From NCBI RefSeq assembly GCF_030908385.1, contig NZ_CP133091.1, forward strand, positions 3,343,501-3,407,500: 64,000 nucleotides of DNA, read 5' to 3'. The notes under the pieces were generated by a model, which worked only from the letters and a program-made list of their open reading frames with translations, did no database searches and had not been told where the DNA came from. A program made the position numbers and the translations under genes. The DNA is from Mangrovimonas sp. YM274 (lineage in GTDB: Bacteria; Bacteroidota; Bacteroidia; Flavobacteriales; Flavobacteriaceae). This document shows, in pieces, positions 16,599 through 25,090 of the stretch. Position 1 is the first letter of the stretch. Each line of letters starts with the position of its first letter.

Positions 16599-18224
16599 AT
16601 GGGAAAAGGATTTTTTAACGTACCCGTTGCTATCAACGAACCGGTAAAATCTTACGCTCCCGGATCTCCGGAACGCGAAGCTGTTTTGAAAGCTTACAAA
16701 GAAATGTTCAATAGCAAAGTGGACGTACCACTATATATCAATGGTCAAGATGTAGAAACAGGGAATACCCGCACTATGTCTCCGCCTCACGACCACCAAC
16801 ATATCGTTGGAACCTACCATCTTGCAGAAAAATCGCATGTAGAAGAAGCCATAGCTACGGCTTTAGAAGCTAGAAAAACTTGGTCGCAACTTCCATGGGA
16901 ACAACGCGCAGGCATCTTTTTAAAAGCTGCAGAATTGGTTGCAGGACCTTACCGAGACAAAATAAATGCGGCCACCATGATTGCACAGTCTAAAACCATC
17001 CACCAGGCAGAAATTGATTCAGCGTGTGAATTGGTAGACTTCTTACGTTTTAACGTGCAGTTTATGGCAGACATATACCATGAGCAGCCAGAAAGCACAA
17101 GCGATGCTTGGAACAGAGTTGAATACCGTCCTCTAGAGGGATTCACCTACGCCGTAACTCCCTTCAACTTTACAGCAATCGCAGGAAACTTACCTGCATG
17201 TATGGCCCTAATGGGAAATGTTGTGGTTTGGAAACCTAGTGACAGCCAAGTATATTCTGCAAAAGTAATTATGGATGTATTCAAGGAAGCTGGAGTTCCT
17301 GCAGGTGTTATTAACGTGGTATTCGGAGATCCAGCAATGATTACAGATACCGTAATGGCGAGTCCAGATTTTTCAGGTTTGCACTTTACAGGATCAACAT
17401 TTGTTTTCAAAGAACTTTGGAAAAAAATAGGAGAAAACATCCACAACTATAAAACATATCCTAGAATTGTAGGTGAAACTGGAGGAAAAGACTTTATTGT
17501 AGCCCACAAAACTGCCAACCCTAAACAAGTAGCGACAGCTATTGTAAGAGGCGCTTTTGAATTCCAAGGACAAAAATGTAGCGCAGCTTCAAGAGCGTAT
17601 ATTCCTAATACTATTTGGGACCAAGTTAAGGACTATGTCATAGAAGATTTGAAATCTTTTAAAATGGGATCTCCTGAAGACATGAATAACTTTATCACCG
17701 CCGTAATTCACGAAGGATCTTTTGACAAACTTGCTAAATATATCGACGGCGCTAAAGCAGACAGCGATGCTGAAATTATTGCCGGAGGAAACTACGACAA
17801 ATCTAAAGGCTACTTTATTGAGCCAACTGTGATTGTGACTACCAATCCAAAGTATACTACCATGTGTACGGAACTATTCGGTCCAGTAATTACTATTTAT
17901 GTATACGATGCCGAGGCTTATTCTGAAACTTTGAAATTGGTAGACGAAACAAGTGAATATGCTCTTACAGGCGCCATTCTTTCTACGGACAGATACGCCG
18001 TTGAGGAAGCCACTAAAGCTTTACAAAATAGTGCTGGAAACTTCTACATTAACGATAAGCCTACCGGGGCAGTTGTAGGACAACAACCTTTTGGAGGAGC
18101 TCGAGCTTCAGGAACTAATGACAAGGCAGGTAGCGCGCAAAACTTACTGCGTTGGGTTTCCCCAAGATTAATCAAAGAAACCTTTGTAACACCTACAGAC
18201 TATCGTTACCCGTTCTTAGGCTAA
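16599..18224 (+). CDS. pruA: L-glutamate gamma-semialdehyde (1-pyrroline-5-carboxylate) dehydrogenase
   Basis: NAD-dependent aldehyde dehydrogenase of 541 residues that converts glutamate semialdehyde/P5C to glutamate, the second step of proline breakdown. Seen: VTPFNFTAIAGN (186-197), GETGGKDF with the general base E293, and the catalytic cysteine C327 in EFQGQKCSAASRAYIP; GGARASGTNDKAG near the end is typical of the P5CDH1-type single-function enzymes. The length matches the eukaryote-like P5CDH rather than the larger PutA fusion. A longer form with 14 extra residues from TTG 16557 is rejected because of the promoter box there. A strong hairpin terminator follows. No proline dehydrogenase gene is nearby. 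Confidence 0.94.
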   Translation: MGKGFFNVPVAINEPVKSYAPGSPEREAVLKAYKEMFNSKVDVPLYINGQDVETGNTRTMSPPHDHQHIVGTYHLAEKSHVEEAIATALEARKTWSQLPWEQRAGIFLKAAELVAGPYRDKINAATMIAQSKTIHQAEIDSACELVDFLRFNVQFMADIYHEQPESTSDAWNRVEYRPLEGFTYAVTPFNFTAIAGNLPACMALMGNVVVWKPSDSQVYSAKVIMDVFKEAGVPAGVINVVFGDPAMITDTVMASPDFSGLHFTGSTFVFKELWKKIGENIHNYKTYPRIVGETGGKDFIVAHKTANPKQVATAIVRGAFEFQGQKCSAASRAYIPNTIWDQVKDYVIEDLKSFKMGSPEDMNNFITAVIHEGSFDKLAKYIDGAKADSDAEIIAGGNYDKSKGYFIEPTVIVTTNPKYTTMCTELFGPVITIYVYDAEAYSETLKLVDETSEYALTGAILSTDRYAVEEATKALQNSAGNFYINDKPTGAVVGQQPFGGARASGTNDKAGSAQNLLRWVSPRLIKETFVTPTDYRYPFLG

Positions 18225-18247
18225 GACATATTATTTCTAAATACAAG

Positions 18248-18280
18248 AAACCTCAAAAGTTAACTTTTGAGGTTTTTTTT
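18248..18280 (+). terminator. Terminator after P5C dehydrogenase
   Basis: Palindrome AAACCTCAAAAGTT/AACTTTTGAGGTTT followed by a run of T; it ends 23-55 bases after the stop codon. Confidence 0.92.
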
Positions 18281-18368
18281 GGCGCCGCAACTCCCTTTAT
18301 GCTTCTGAATTCTAACGCACTGAAATTATTCGTATCTTTAATTTCCATTAATCATAAATCGACCTCAT

Positions 18369-20018
18369 ATGAAATTAAATTACTTTTCTCTTTTCTCTTT
18401 CTTAACCATCCCTTTCCTATTTTACGGACAAACCCCGGGAGGCGAAAGTGACATCACATCCATAAACTCCTCCATAACCTACCAAGGTTTTGATGAAACC
18501 TCTGCACATGCAGGAACAGGAGAATACAAAATTTACTACGATAACATTGACGGCGTCTTTGACAAGCCCATAATAATAACAGATGGATTTGACCCCAATG
18601 ACTCCAGAACCATCGACCTAATGTACAGTTTATTGGACTATGGAGAACCTGTCCAAAACCTTGCTGATGCTTTACGTGATGAAGGCTTTGATATCGTTGT
18701 TTTAAATTTTCCAACCTATACCAGCAGTACGGATAATTCTACAGAAATAAATGGAGGGGCAGACTTTATTCAAAGAAACGCCTTTACACTTACCGAACTA
18801 ATAGAAACCTTAAATGCACTTAAAGAAGGGAACGAACAAAATGTAGTAATCGGCCCTAGTATGGGAGGATTGGTTGCTCAGTACGCGTTGCGCTATATGG
18901 AGCAAAACAGTATGGAACATGACACCCGGCTGTTCATCTCGTTTGACACACCACACTTAGGAGCCAATGTGCCAATGGGAATTCAATATATGTTCAATTA
19001 CATGTATAACGGGGATCCTGCAATTGCAGAAGCCGAGAACTTAGTAAACGGATTCCTGAACAGTGCTGCCGCAAAACAAATGTTGATTGACCATTATTTG
19101 GGACATCTGCAATCAGGATCCGATGTAGACCAAGACCCAACCATAACATTGCCAGTAGGAGCTCCAAATTTCAGAGATGTCTTCCAAACTGAAATAAACA
19201 CTATGGGAATGCCGCAAGATTCTAGAAACGTCGCCATTGTTAACGGTAGTGGCACAGGCGAAATGACAGGGACCCCTGGAATGGAATTAATCAATCATGC
19301 TTTTGATACCGGTGTTGTGGGAACATCCCAAACGCAAGCTACCATTGCCATTAATTTTGCTCCTTTAGCGTCACAAACAATTACAGTAGCCGATTTGGTT
19401 GGACAGATTAATATTTTCAACAATTGGATAGACGTTTATAATTTTGAGGCAACCGCAGAATCACCAGCCACGTCAGACGGCTTGGACAGTGCTCCAGGAG
19501 GACAATTCGACCTGTATTCCTTCGGGGATGAGTCTGTAGATTTAATTTCGGAATTTGTGGACAACTTAAATTCACAATACTTCTGTTTTATACCAACTTT
19601 AAGCGCGCTTTCTATAAGTGACAGCAACTGGTACATAGCTCCAACGACCTCTTCCTCGCCTTTTGACAACACCTACATCCCTGCCGGTAACGAGCCTCAT
19701 GTCACCCTAACTTCTGGCAATGTTGCTTTTGCCCTGGCCGAAATTTTGGAAAACTCATTAAGTCTTTCATCTTTAGAAATGGATGTCGTAAAACTTTCTC
19801 AAAACCCAATAAAGGATCAAATGAGTATACTAAGTTCTTCGGAAATAGCCACTGCTGAAATAGCCATTTATGATCTTACTGGAAAACAAGTCTATCAAAC
19901 CAAAACCTCACTTACAGAACACAATACTTTCAATTTAAAGTTGGATTCTGGATTATACCTGTTACAAGTTAAAGACAATTCAAAAATACTTTTGAACACT
20001 AAATTGGTTGTAAACTAA
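18369..20018 (+). CDS. Secreted alpha/beta-hydrolase (lipase/esterase-like) with T9SS sorting domain
   Basis: A 549-residue exported protein: signal peptide 1-20 (ending FLFYG), alpha/beta-hydrolase core at about 60-330, and a type A T9SS C-terminal domain at about 475-549 (LSQNPIKDQMSI, YDLTGKQVYQTKT, GLYLLQVKDN, LVVN). The nucleophile elbow is GPSMGGLVAQY with S164, and the oxyanion side IIITDGFDPND lies before it; FDTPHLGANVPMG suggests a lipase or PGAP1-like lineage. The substrate is not known; it should act outside the cell or on its surface. A near-consensus box TATCTTTA (18333-18340) lies 28 bases upstream of the ATG. The transposase unit follows its stop codon closely. Confidence 0.86.
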   Translation: MKLNYFSLFSFLTIPFLFYGQTPGGESDITSINSSITYQGFDETSAHAGTGEYKIYYDNIDGVFDKPIIITDGFDPNDSRTIDLMYSLLDYGEPVQNLADALRDEGFDIVVLNFPTYTSSTDNSTEINGGADFIQRNAFTLTELIETLNALKEGNEQNVVIGPSMGGLVAQYALRYMEQNSMEHDTRLFISFDTPHLGANVPMGIQYMFNYMYNGDPAIAEAENLVNGFLNSAAAKQMLIDHYLGHLQSGSDVDQDPTITLPVGAPNFRDVFQTEINTMGMPQDSRNVAIVNGSGTGEMTGTPGMELINHAFDTGVVGTSQTQATIAINFAPLASQTITVADLVGQINIFNNWIDVYNFEATAESPATSDGLDSAPGGQFDLYSFGDESVDLISEFVDNLNSQYFCFIPTLSALSISDSNWYIAPTTSSSPFDNTYIPAGNEPHVTLTSGNVAFALAEILENSLSLSSLEMDVVKLSQNPIKDQMSILSSSEIATAEIAIYDLTGKQVYQTKTSLTEHNTFNLKLDSGLYLLQVKDNSKILLNTKLVVN

Positions 20019-20055
20019 ACCACTATGGACTGGAAGTCCATAGGTTTGTTATACA

Positions 20056-20080
20056 AGGGACTAAAGTCCCTCTTTTTTTT
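20056..20080 (+). terminator. Hairpin with T-run after the hydrolase gene
   Basis: AGGGACT-AA-AGTCCCT followed by C and eight T. It belongs to the transposase unit but has the form of an intrinsic terminator for the upstream hydrolase gene. Confidence 0.6.
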
Positions 20081-20513
20081 ACTCTAATATGAAATTAGAA
20101 TTATCTGAATTGGGTTTTCTATGATGCTCCAAATATTCATTTACCATCTCATCTGTTATATTTCCTGTACTCCAAACGCCATATCCTGTTGCCCAAAAAT
20201 GTTTGCCCCAATACATTTTTCGTAGTTGCGGAAACTCCTGCTGTAATTTCCTTGAACTCCTACCCTTTAGCTGTTTTACTAAAAAACTAATACTTTGCTT
20301 TGGCGAATATTCTACATGAAGATGAACATGGTCTGAACTTACAACTCCTTTTAATATCTCTAATTCTTCTGCTTCACATATTTGAATCAGTAAATCTCGA
20401 CAACGCAATTGAATATCTCCAGTTAACACTTTATATCGATACTTCGTTGACCATACTATATAACAACTCAACCGACTTACTGTATGAGATCCTTTGCACT
20501 GAAATTCCGACAT
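20079..20513 (-). CDS. tnpA: IS200/IS605-type Y1 transposase (TnpA/RAYT)
   Basis: A 144-residue HUH-type single-strand transposase. The metal-binding HUH motif is DHVHLHVEY (H64, H66) and the catalytic tyrosine is most likely Y127 in MVNEYLEHH, with GKHFWATGYGVWS before it as in IS200 proteins. Full length, no frameshift. It cuts and rejoins one DNA strand at hairpin ends. The hairpins on both sides fit either an IS200 element without a partner tnpB gene or a domesticated REP-associated transposase. The start ATG at 20513 is the first in frame. Confidence 0.9.
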   Translation of the reverse strand: MSEFQCKGSHTVSRLSCYIVWSTKYRYKVLTGDIQLRCRDLLIQICEAEELEILKGVVSSDHVHLHVEYSPKQSISFLVKQLKGRSSRKLQQEFPQLRKMYWGKHFWATGYGVWSTGNITDEMVNEYLEHHRKPNSDNSNFILE

Positions 20514-20608
20514 CCCATAAAGATAAAATTTTCCATATAACTAAAGTGCTGCAATAAAATTGCAGGGTTTTAGACCCTAATTTGAAACCAATAAAGAATG
20601 AACTATTT

Positions 20609-20642
20609 AAAAAAAGGAGCGCAAATTATGCGCTCCTTTTTT
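20609..20642 (-). terminator. Terminator of the DUF6029 gene
   Basis: Stem GGAGCGCA/TGCGCTCC (20616-20636) with a 5-base loop and A/T-runs on both flanks; on the minus strand it lies just after the stop codon at 20662. Confidence 0.9.
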
Positions 20643-20661
20643 AATTATGTAAACCTTCAAT

Positions 20662-22332
20662 TTAGAAAGCTGTAGCAATGTTTAAAGTAAACCCTGTGTT
20701 TTCTGGCACAAATCTACAAATACCACCTACGCAAATTAATCCCCCTCGCTGTCTTCCGTAACTCGCTCCAATTCTAGTAGCTCCCTTTGTAAAACTTCCT
20801 CCGAAACTGTAATAATGAATTTGCTTATCTTCATCTGGATTTCCATAATTCCAAATATCTGTCGCAAATACAGCAAAATTTGAATTGAAATTATACTCCA
20901 AAGTACCTCCTGCCCAGTTTTTAGCCCTATCATGATCCTTATCATTAGACCACAAATGCTGCCCCTCAAACCTAATTGACTTACTTGATCCAAACTTATA
21001 GGTAGCCTCAGCAATTGCAATAAAGGCATCTACTTCCCCCGTCCTGTCTTCAACATATTTTGTATTATAGTAGGTTTCTACAACCGTCACAATTGTGGAC
21101 CATTTTGACGATATTTTTTTTCTAAGCTCAAAACTAAACTCTTGAAAATACTTTTTACCAAAACCTAAAAATGGACCAGATTCATAGGTCTTATCTGTAA
21201 CATTAAATTCACTATCTAAACCATACCAAGTCGAAAAGTTAAATGCTATTTTAGTACCGTACTTACCACCTAGAACAGTACCGCGTTTAAACCTTTGATA
21301 AAAATCTATCTGCCCCCCTATCTCTCCAGCTTTAGGAAGAGGATTAAACACCAGTCTTGGTTGTGATTGGTAAACATAAATATTGGTCAAACTATAATCA
21401 TGTTGCTTTGTTAATGCTGGCAAATAATTGACTACGTCTTGGTTAAACGGGTTATTTCCATACTGCCCTTGATCTCGCTGAGAGTAAAAGGCCATATTTT
21501 CCATCCTCCTGAATGTAGCATCAAGCCCCAAACCAGACTTAGCAAAACCAAGATTCAACAAAAATGCATTACCATTAAAATAACTATCCTCATATAAATT
21601 ACCCAACTCTTGATACATGTCATCATCTTTCAAAACATACTCCCCAGAGGCATAAAAATTACCTTCCGAAAAATCCAATCTAGCGGAAAAAGCATTAGTC
21701 ATAGGATCAAAATTTGGATTCTCGACCTCCAAATCTTCATATCTCCCCACATAACTAAATCCAAAATCCAGACCTGTAGTTTCGAAATTTAAAAAACCTC
21801 CTAAATCCAGTTCTGTATTGAACCCATAGATATCACCTCTTGAAACCTCAAAGCCATCGCGTTGCCTTCCATACAAAGCCGTAAGTTGAACTGTACTAAA
21901 AGGCCTGTAAGTTACATGGCCTCCTCGTATTGAATTATTAATTCCCAACTGACGATCTTCCCATGTTCTAAGCACCAATCCGCTTCCAAACTGCTCGTAA
22001 AAATGCCCAACTGTAACCTCTAATTTTTGGGATTTATAACCAAAGGCAAATGTACCCAAATCCGTCCCCTCATACTTTGGATAATAGTTCAATAAAGCTC
22101 GAGGCTCATAAGACTCTAACTGAGCATTGGCAAACCAATTTTTAAAAGTATAATTTAAACGTAAATAGTTATTTGTTCTAAAGTGATCATCCTCTAAAAA
22201 ATCACCTGTTTTGGGGTCATCGACATAATATTGAGAGTTAGACTCTAGACCTCCACTCAATTGGCCGTAATCCTGAGCTTGGGCAAAAGCAGTCCATAGC
22301 AGTACAAATACCGCAAATTTCGAATAGTTCAT
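20662..22332 (-). CDS. DUF6029-type outer-membrane beta-barrel protein
   Basis: A 556-residue protein with signal peptide (1-19, ending AQAQ) and a long series of alternating hydrophobic/polar strands, as expected for an outer-membrane barrel; the C-terminus FTLNIATAF ends in phenylalanine as such barrels often do. I recognise the DUF6029 type from LRLNYTFKNWFANAQLESY and VGHFYEQFGSGLVLRTWEDR. Function unknown. It starts 21 bases after tlpA on the same strand and faces the Omp28-like gene, so the three form an envelope unit with thiol-redox partners. Two cysteines near the end (LICVGGICRF) could be their substrate; that is inference. Confidence 0.8.
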   Translation of the reverse strand: MNYSKFAVFVLLWTAFAQAQDYGQLSGGLESNSQYYVDDPKTGDFLEDDHFRTNNYLRLNYTFKNWFANAQLESYEPRALLNYYPKYEGTDLGTFAFGYKSQKLEVTVGHFYEQFGSGLVLRTWEDRQLGINNSIRGGHVTYRPFSTVQLTALYGRQRDGFEVSRGDIYGFNTELDLGGFLNFETTGLDFGFSYVGRYEDLEVENPNFDPMTNAFSARLDFSEGNFYASGEYVLKDDDMYQELGNLYEDSYFNGNAFLLNLGFAKSGLGLDATFRRMENMAFYSQRDQGQYGNNPFNQDVVNYLPALTKQHDYSLTNIYVYQSQPRLVFNPLPKAGEIGGQIDFYQRFKRGTVLGGKYGTKIAFNFSTWYGLDSEFNVTDKTYESGPFLGFGKKYFQEFSFELRKKISSKWSTIVTVVETYYNTKYVEDRTGEVDAFIAIAEATYKFGSSKSIRFEGQHLWSNDKDHDRAKNWAGGTLEYNFNSNFAVFATDIWNYGNPDEDKQIHYYSFGGSFTKGATRIGASYGRQRGGLICVGGICRFVPENTGFTLNIATAF

Positions 22333-22353
22333 TTAGTTATTGGGATTTAAATA

Positions 22354-22842
22354 TTACTTGGAGAATTCCTTAATTTTCTCGTAAAGTTCCTCCTCACTAC
22401 CAGGAGCGTAACCGGAATGTCTAAAAAGAATTTTATTGTCCTTAACTATTAAAGTTACTGGAATAGTAGGCGCATTTAACTGTCTTTTTAAATCACCATT
22501 AGTATCCAACAATACCTCAAACTCCCAACCTTTACCATTTACCAATGGTTTAACACGTTTCACTGTTCTTGAATCATCAACCGAAATAGCATACAATTTA
22601 ACATTAGTTTCATCCATCCAATCGACATATACATCTCCAATCGCATCTAATTCATTTTTACAAGGCACACACCAAGTTGCCCAAAGCGAAACAACTACCA
22701 ATTGACCATCCTTAGATATATCTTGCAAGGCAACGGTTTCTCCATCCAGATTTTCCAAATGTAAATTAGGCAACACATCTTGGGCTTTAACAAAAAGACC
22801 AAACGTTAGCACAAAAAACAAGGTTATAAAGCTTTTCATCAT
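22354..22842 (-). CDS. TlpA-family thiol:disulfide oxidoreductase, exported
   Basis: Thioredoxin-like protein of 162 residues with signal peptide (1-20, ending VKAQ) and the active-site pair in LWATWCVPCKNE (C58, C61). The cis-proline loop is NAPTIPVTLIV. It should reduce disulfides or catalyse redox reactions in the periplasm. Start: an upstream in-frame TTG at 22869 falls inside a promoter box, so ATG 22842 (or ATG 22839) is used. It is the first gene of a two-gene operon with the DUF6029 barrel, and is divergent from the Omp28-like gene, which also has a CxxC site. Confidence 0.93.
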   Translation of the reverse strand: MMKSFITLFFVLTFGLFVKAQDVLPNLHLENLDGETVALQDISKDGQLVVVSLWATWCVPCKNELDAIGDVYVDWMDETNVKLYAISVDDSRTVKRVKPLVNGKGWEFEVLLDTNGDLKRQLNAPTIPVTLIVKDNKILFRHSGYAPGSEEELYEKIKEFSK

Positions 22843-22866
22843 GTAGGGGTTTTGAAAATTCACGCG

Positions 22867-22874
22867 CAAAGTTA
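22867..22874 (-). promoter_or_regulatory. Promoter -7 box of tlpA-DUF6029 operon
   Basis: TAACTTTG on the minus strand, an exact TAnnTTTG match, 24 bases before ATG 22842; rules out the TTG start at 22869. Confidence 0.66.
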
Positions 22875-22996
22875 TTTTTTTTTATGAAAATTCAATCCAT
22901 TAATGTTTTTTTTTATGAATTTCAGTCGTATTAACAATATTTTAATACAAAATATTTATATTCGGCTCTTGAAAATTATAACCCTAACATAACTTT

Positions 22997-24247
22997 ATGA
23001 AAACAACTCGTTTACTTCAGCTATTTTTTTTAGTTGTATCTTCAGCCCTAGTTTCCTGTAGTTCCTCTGATGACGGAAATGGAGGACAAGCCTCATCTAT
23101 TACTTTGTCCGTGGACAACAATGACATAAACCTTGGTCAATCCATAACCTTTACGGTTTTAGACGAAGGCAATGCCAATATTACTTCTCAGGCTACTATT
23201 TATTTTTCAGGAATGCAAATCTCAGAAAATCCATACACTCCTACTCAGCCAGGTACATTCGTAGTAAATGCTAAAGTTGGTAACACTACGAGTAACAATA
23301 TCTCTGTAAACATTTCTTCCCTAGTAGTTAGCTCTAACAAATCCAGTGTATTCCCTGGAGAAGTCATTACTTTAAATGCCCTAGGAAACCAAGGAAACAA
23401 TTTAACTTCTGAAGCCACATTTTATGTTAATGGAGAAGAAATTACTGGAAACACATATACGGCAGAAACTAGAGGTGTAGACATTATAACTGCAACACAC
23501 GAAACATTGCAAAGCAACGAGAAATCAATTCTAGTTGGATATCCATCAAAGGCCTTAATTGAAGATTTTACAGGGACTTGGTGTGGATGGTGCCCTAGAG
23601 TTTCCTACGGCATTGAACTTGTAGAAGAAGCCACAGAAGAAGTTGTAGTTGCAGCTATTCATAGATACAGCAGCGCTATTGATCCTTTCAATTTCCCTGC
23701 AGGAAGTTTAGAATCCTTTATTGGTTTAGGTGGCTACCCTACAGCTATGTTAAACCGTACTACGGAGTGGGCAACTCCTGAACCTAGTTATGTAGGTCAA
23801 GTTGTGAATCTAACTCAAAACATTTCACCTGCCGCTTTAGGAGTAACTTCTGAATTAAATGGCAATACACTAAGCATTGATGTTTCTACTGATATTCTTG
23901 ACAACTCTCTTTCCGAAGTTAAACTAGTTGTTTACGTGCTTGAAGACGGTTTAATTTATGAACAAACAAACTATACAGAATATTATGGAGGAGCAGACTA
24001 CATCACAGATTTTGTTCACGAGAACGTATTAAGACAAGTCCCAACTGGATTATTTGGAGAAGAACTAACTTCGTCGGATCTAGATGCTGAAACAAACCTT
24101 TACAATAAAAGCTATAGCTTTGAATTAGACTCTAATATCGCTGACAGTTCAAATATTCATCTTGCAGTATTTGTAACCGATGCCGATGGCAATGTATTAA
24201 ATGTAATTGGATCTCAAATTGGAGAAAGCATTGCAATAGAAGAATAA
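22997..24247 (+). CDS. Omp28-related outer-membrane lipoprotein with thioredoxin-like site
   Basis: A 416-residue lipoprotein: lipobox ALVSC with C21, followed by a serine/aspartate linker (SSSDDGNGG). Residues about 35-105 and 108-180 are two Ig-like repeats (each with SVDNNDINLGQSIT- or SSNKSSVFPGEVIT-like openings). From about 183 the Omp28 domain begins with KALIEDFTGTWCGWCPR (C196, C199), a thioredoxin-type CxxC, and GGYPTAMLNRT. The acidic residues after the lipid cysteine resemble the Bacteroidota lipoprotein surface-export signal. Redox function is likely from the motif but unproven for this family. It is divergent from tlpA. Weak box TATATTCG at 22957-22964. Confidence 0.88.
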   Translation: MKTTRLLQLFFLVVSSALVSCSSSDDGNGGQASSITLSVDNNDINLGQSITFTVLDEGNANITSQATIYFSGMQISENPYTPTQPGTFVVNAKVGNTTSNNISVNISSLVVSSNKSSVFPGEVITLNALGNQGNNLTSEATFYVNGEEITGNTYTAETRGVDIITATHETLQSNEKSILVGYPSKALIEDFTGTWCGWCPRVSYGIELVEEATEEVVVAAIHRYSSAIDPFNFPAGSLESFIGLGGYPTAMLNRTTEWATPEPSYVGQVVNLTQNISPAALGVTSELNGNTLSIDVSTDILDNSLSEVKLVVYVLEDGLIYEQTNYTEYYGGADYITDFVHENVLRQVPTGLFGEELTSSDLDAETNLYNKSYSFELDSNIADSSNIHLAVFVTDADGNVLNVIGSQIGESIAIEE

Positions 24248-24256
24248 TTTTTTCAT

Positions 24257-24303
24257 AAAAGCATAAAAAAACCAGAGCAATGCTCTGGTTTTTTTATGCT
24301 TTT
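24257..24303. terminator. Long perfect palindrome, two-way terminator
   Basis: Two 23-base arms (24257-24279 and 24281-24303) pair perfectly around one central A, with the core ACCAGAGCA/TGCTCTGGT and A/T-runs inside the arms. It separates the convergent Omp28-like gene and rsmG and can terminate on both strands. Confidence 0.9.
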
Positions 24304-24317
24304 AAAATTCTAATAAA

Positions 24318-24947
24318 TCAGCCTTTATATTTTAGGGGCAAGTGAACCACTTTCTTGGTATCAAAGAAATCTTCCTTGTAGTAATCGGTTAAATTGTAAA
24401 TAGTAGCCGTTTTATAACTTTCCAATTCCTCGCTCAAATCGCCTCCTTTTAAATACAAAATACCATTTTTAAGTTCATGATTTTGTGGTTTGGCAATTTT
24501 CCCTTTTACCCAATGCACAAAAGTTGGCATAATGGCTACGGCCCGGCTTACAATAAAATCAAACTGCTCATCAATCTCTTCTACCCTACTGTGTGTTGTT
24601 CTTACATTGGTTATTCCCAAGCCTTCAACTACCTCGTTGACCACCTTTAACTTTTTAGCGATACTATCCACCAAATGAAAGTTTGTTTCTGGGAACATGA
24701 TGGCCAATGGAATACCAGGAAATCCCCCACCTGTACCTACATCCAAAACATTTGCTCCTGGATTGAACTGCATTACCTTGGCAATCCCCAAGGAGTGCAG
24801 CACATGTCGCAAATACAATTCATCTATATCTTTTCGGGAAACCACGTTAATTTTCAGGTTCCAATCTTGATATAAGGATTCCAATTTTTCAAACTGCTCC
24901 AATTGTTGCTTGGTCAAATCTGGAAAATAATTCTTAATAAGCTCCAT
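24318..24947 (-). CDS. rsmG: 16S rRNA (guanine527-N7)-methyltransferase
   Basis: A 209-residue SAM-dependent rRNA methyltransferase (GidB/RsmG). The SAM-binding loop is ANVLDVGTGGGFPGIPLAI (about 64-82), and the family stretches NVVSRKDIDELYLRHVLHSL and FDFIVSRAVA follow the expected order. It modifies G527 of 16S rRNA; loss is linked to low-level streptomycin resistance in other bacteria. The start ATG 24947 lies about 10 bases downstream of the predicted transcription start. Normal length. It is divergent from the desaturase gene and convergent with the Omp28-like gene. Confidence 0.96.
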   Translation of the reverse strand: MELIKNYFPDLTKQQLEQFEKLESLYQDWNLKINVVSRKDIDELYLRHVLHSLGIAKVMQFNPGANVLDVGTGGGFPGIPLAIMFPETNFHLVDSIAKKLKVVNEVVEGLGITNVRTTHSRVEEIDEQFDFIVSRAVAIMPTFVHWVKGKIAKPQNHELKNGILYLKGGDLSEELESYKTATIYNLTDYYKEDFFDTKKVVHLPLKYKG

Positions 24948-24963
24948 TCATCAAATTTTTCTA

Positions 24964-24971
24964 CAAAAGTA
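24964..24971 (-). promoter_or_regulatory. Promoter -7 box of rsmG
   Basis: TACTTTTG on the minus strand, exact TAnnTTTG, ending 16 bases before the ATG. Confidence 0.6.
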
Positions 24972-25030
24972 GACATTTTTGTGTGGATAATTTTTAGGAT
25001 TTTCATAACCTCTTACACTCGTTTATTAGT

Positions 25031-25038
25031 TATATTTG
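25031..25038 (+). promoter_or_regulatory. Promoter -7 box of the desaturase gene
   Basis: TATATTTG, exact TAnnTTTG. Expected start near 25045, so an in-frame TTG at 25043 is too early to be the start codon and ATG 25091 is chosen. Confidence 0.63.
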
Positions 25039-25090
25039 CATTTTGATACACTATGCATTTTTATTAGTGTATAATAGAATTTTATGCCTT

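Larger units (their letters stand above)
20023..20580 (-). mobile_element. IS200/RAYT-like unit: transposase gene with terminal hairpins
   Basis: A single-gene unit with palindromes at both ends. Left side: CTATGGACT-GGA-AGTCCATAG (20023-20043, 9-bp stem) and AGGGACT-AA-AGTCCCT (20056-20071). Right side: CTGCAAT-AAA-ATTGCAG (20549-20565), overlapping AGGGT-TTTAG-ACCCT (20564-20578). IS200/IS605 elements lack terminal inverted repeats and use such subterminal hairpins for recognition; REP-associated transposases (RAYTs) look the same. Exact ends cannot be fixed from one copy, and no second copy was noticed in the window. Confidence 0.65.

Noticed and set aside
25043-25090. Longer N-terminus of the desaturase from TTG 25043
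   Set aside because: It lies at or before the predicted transcript start; ATG 25091 gives the usual soluble N-terminus.
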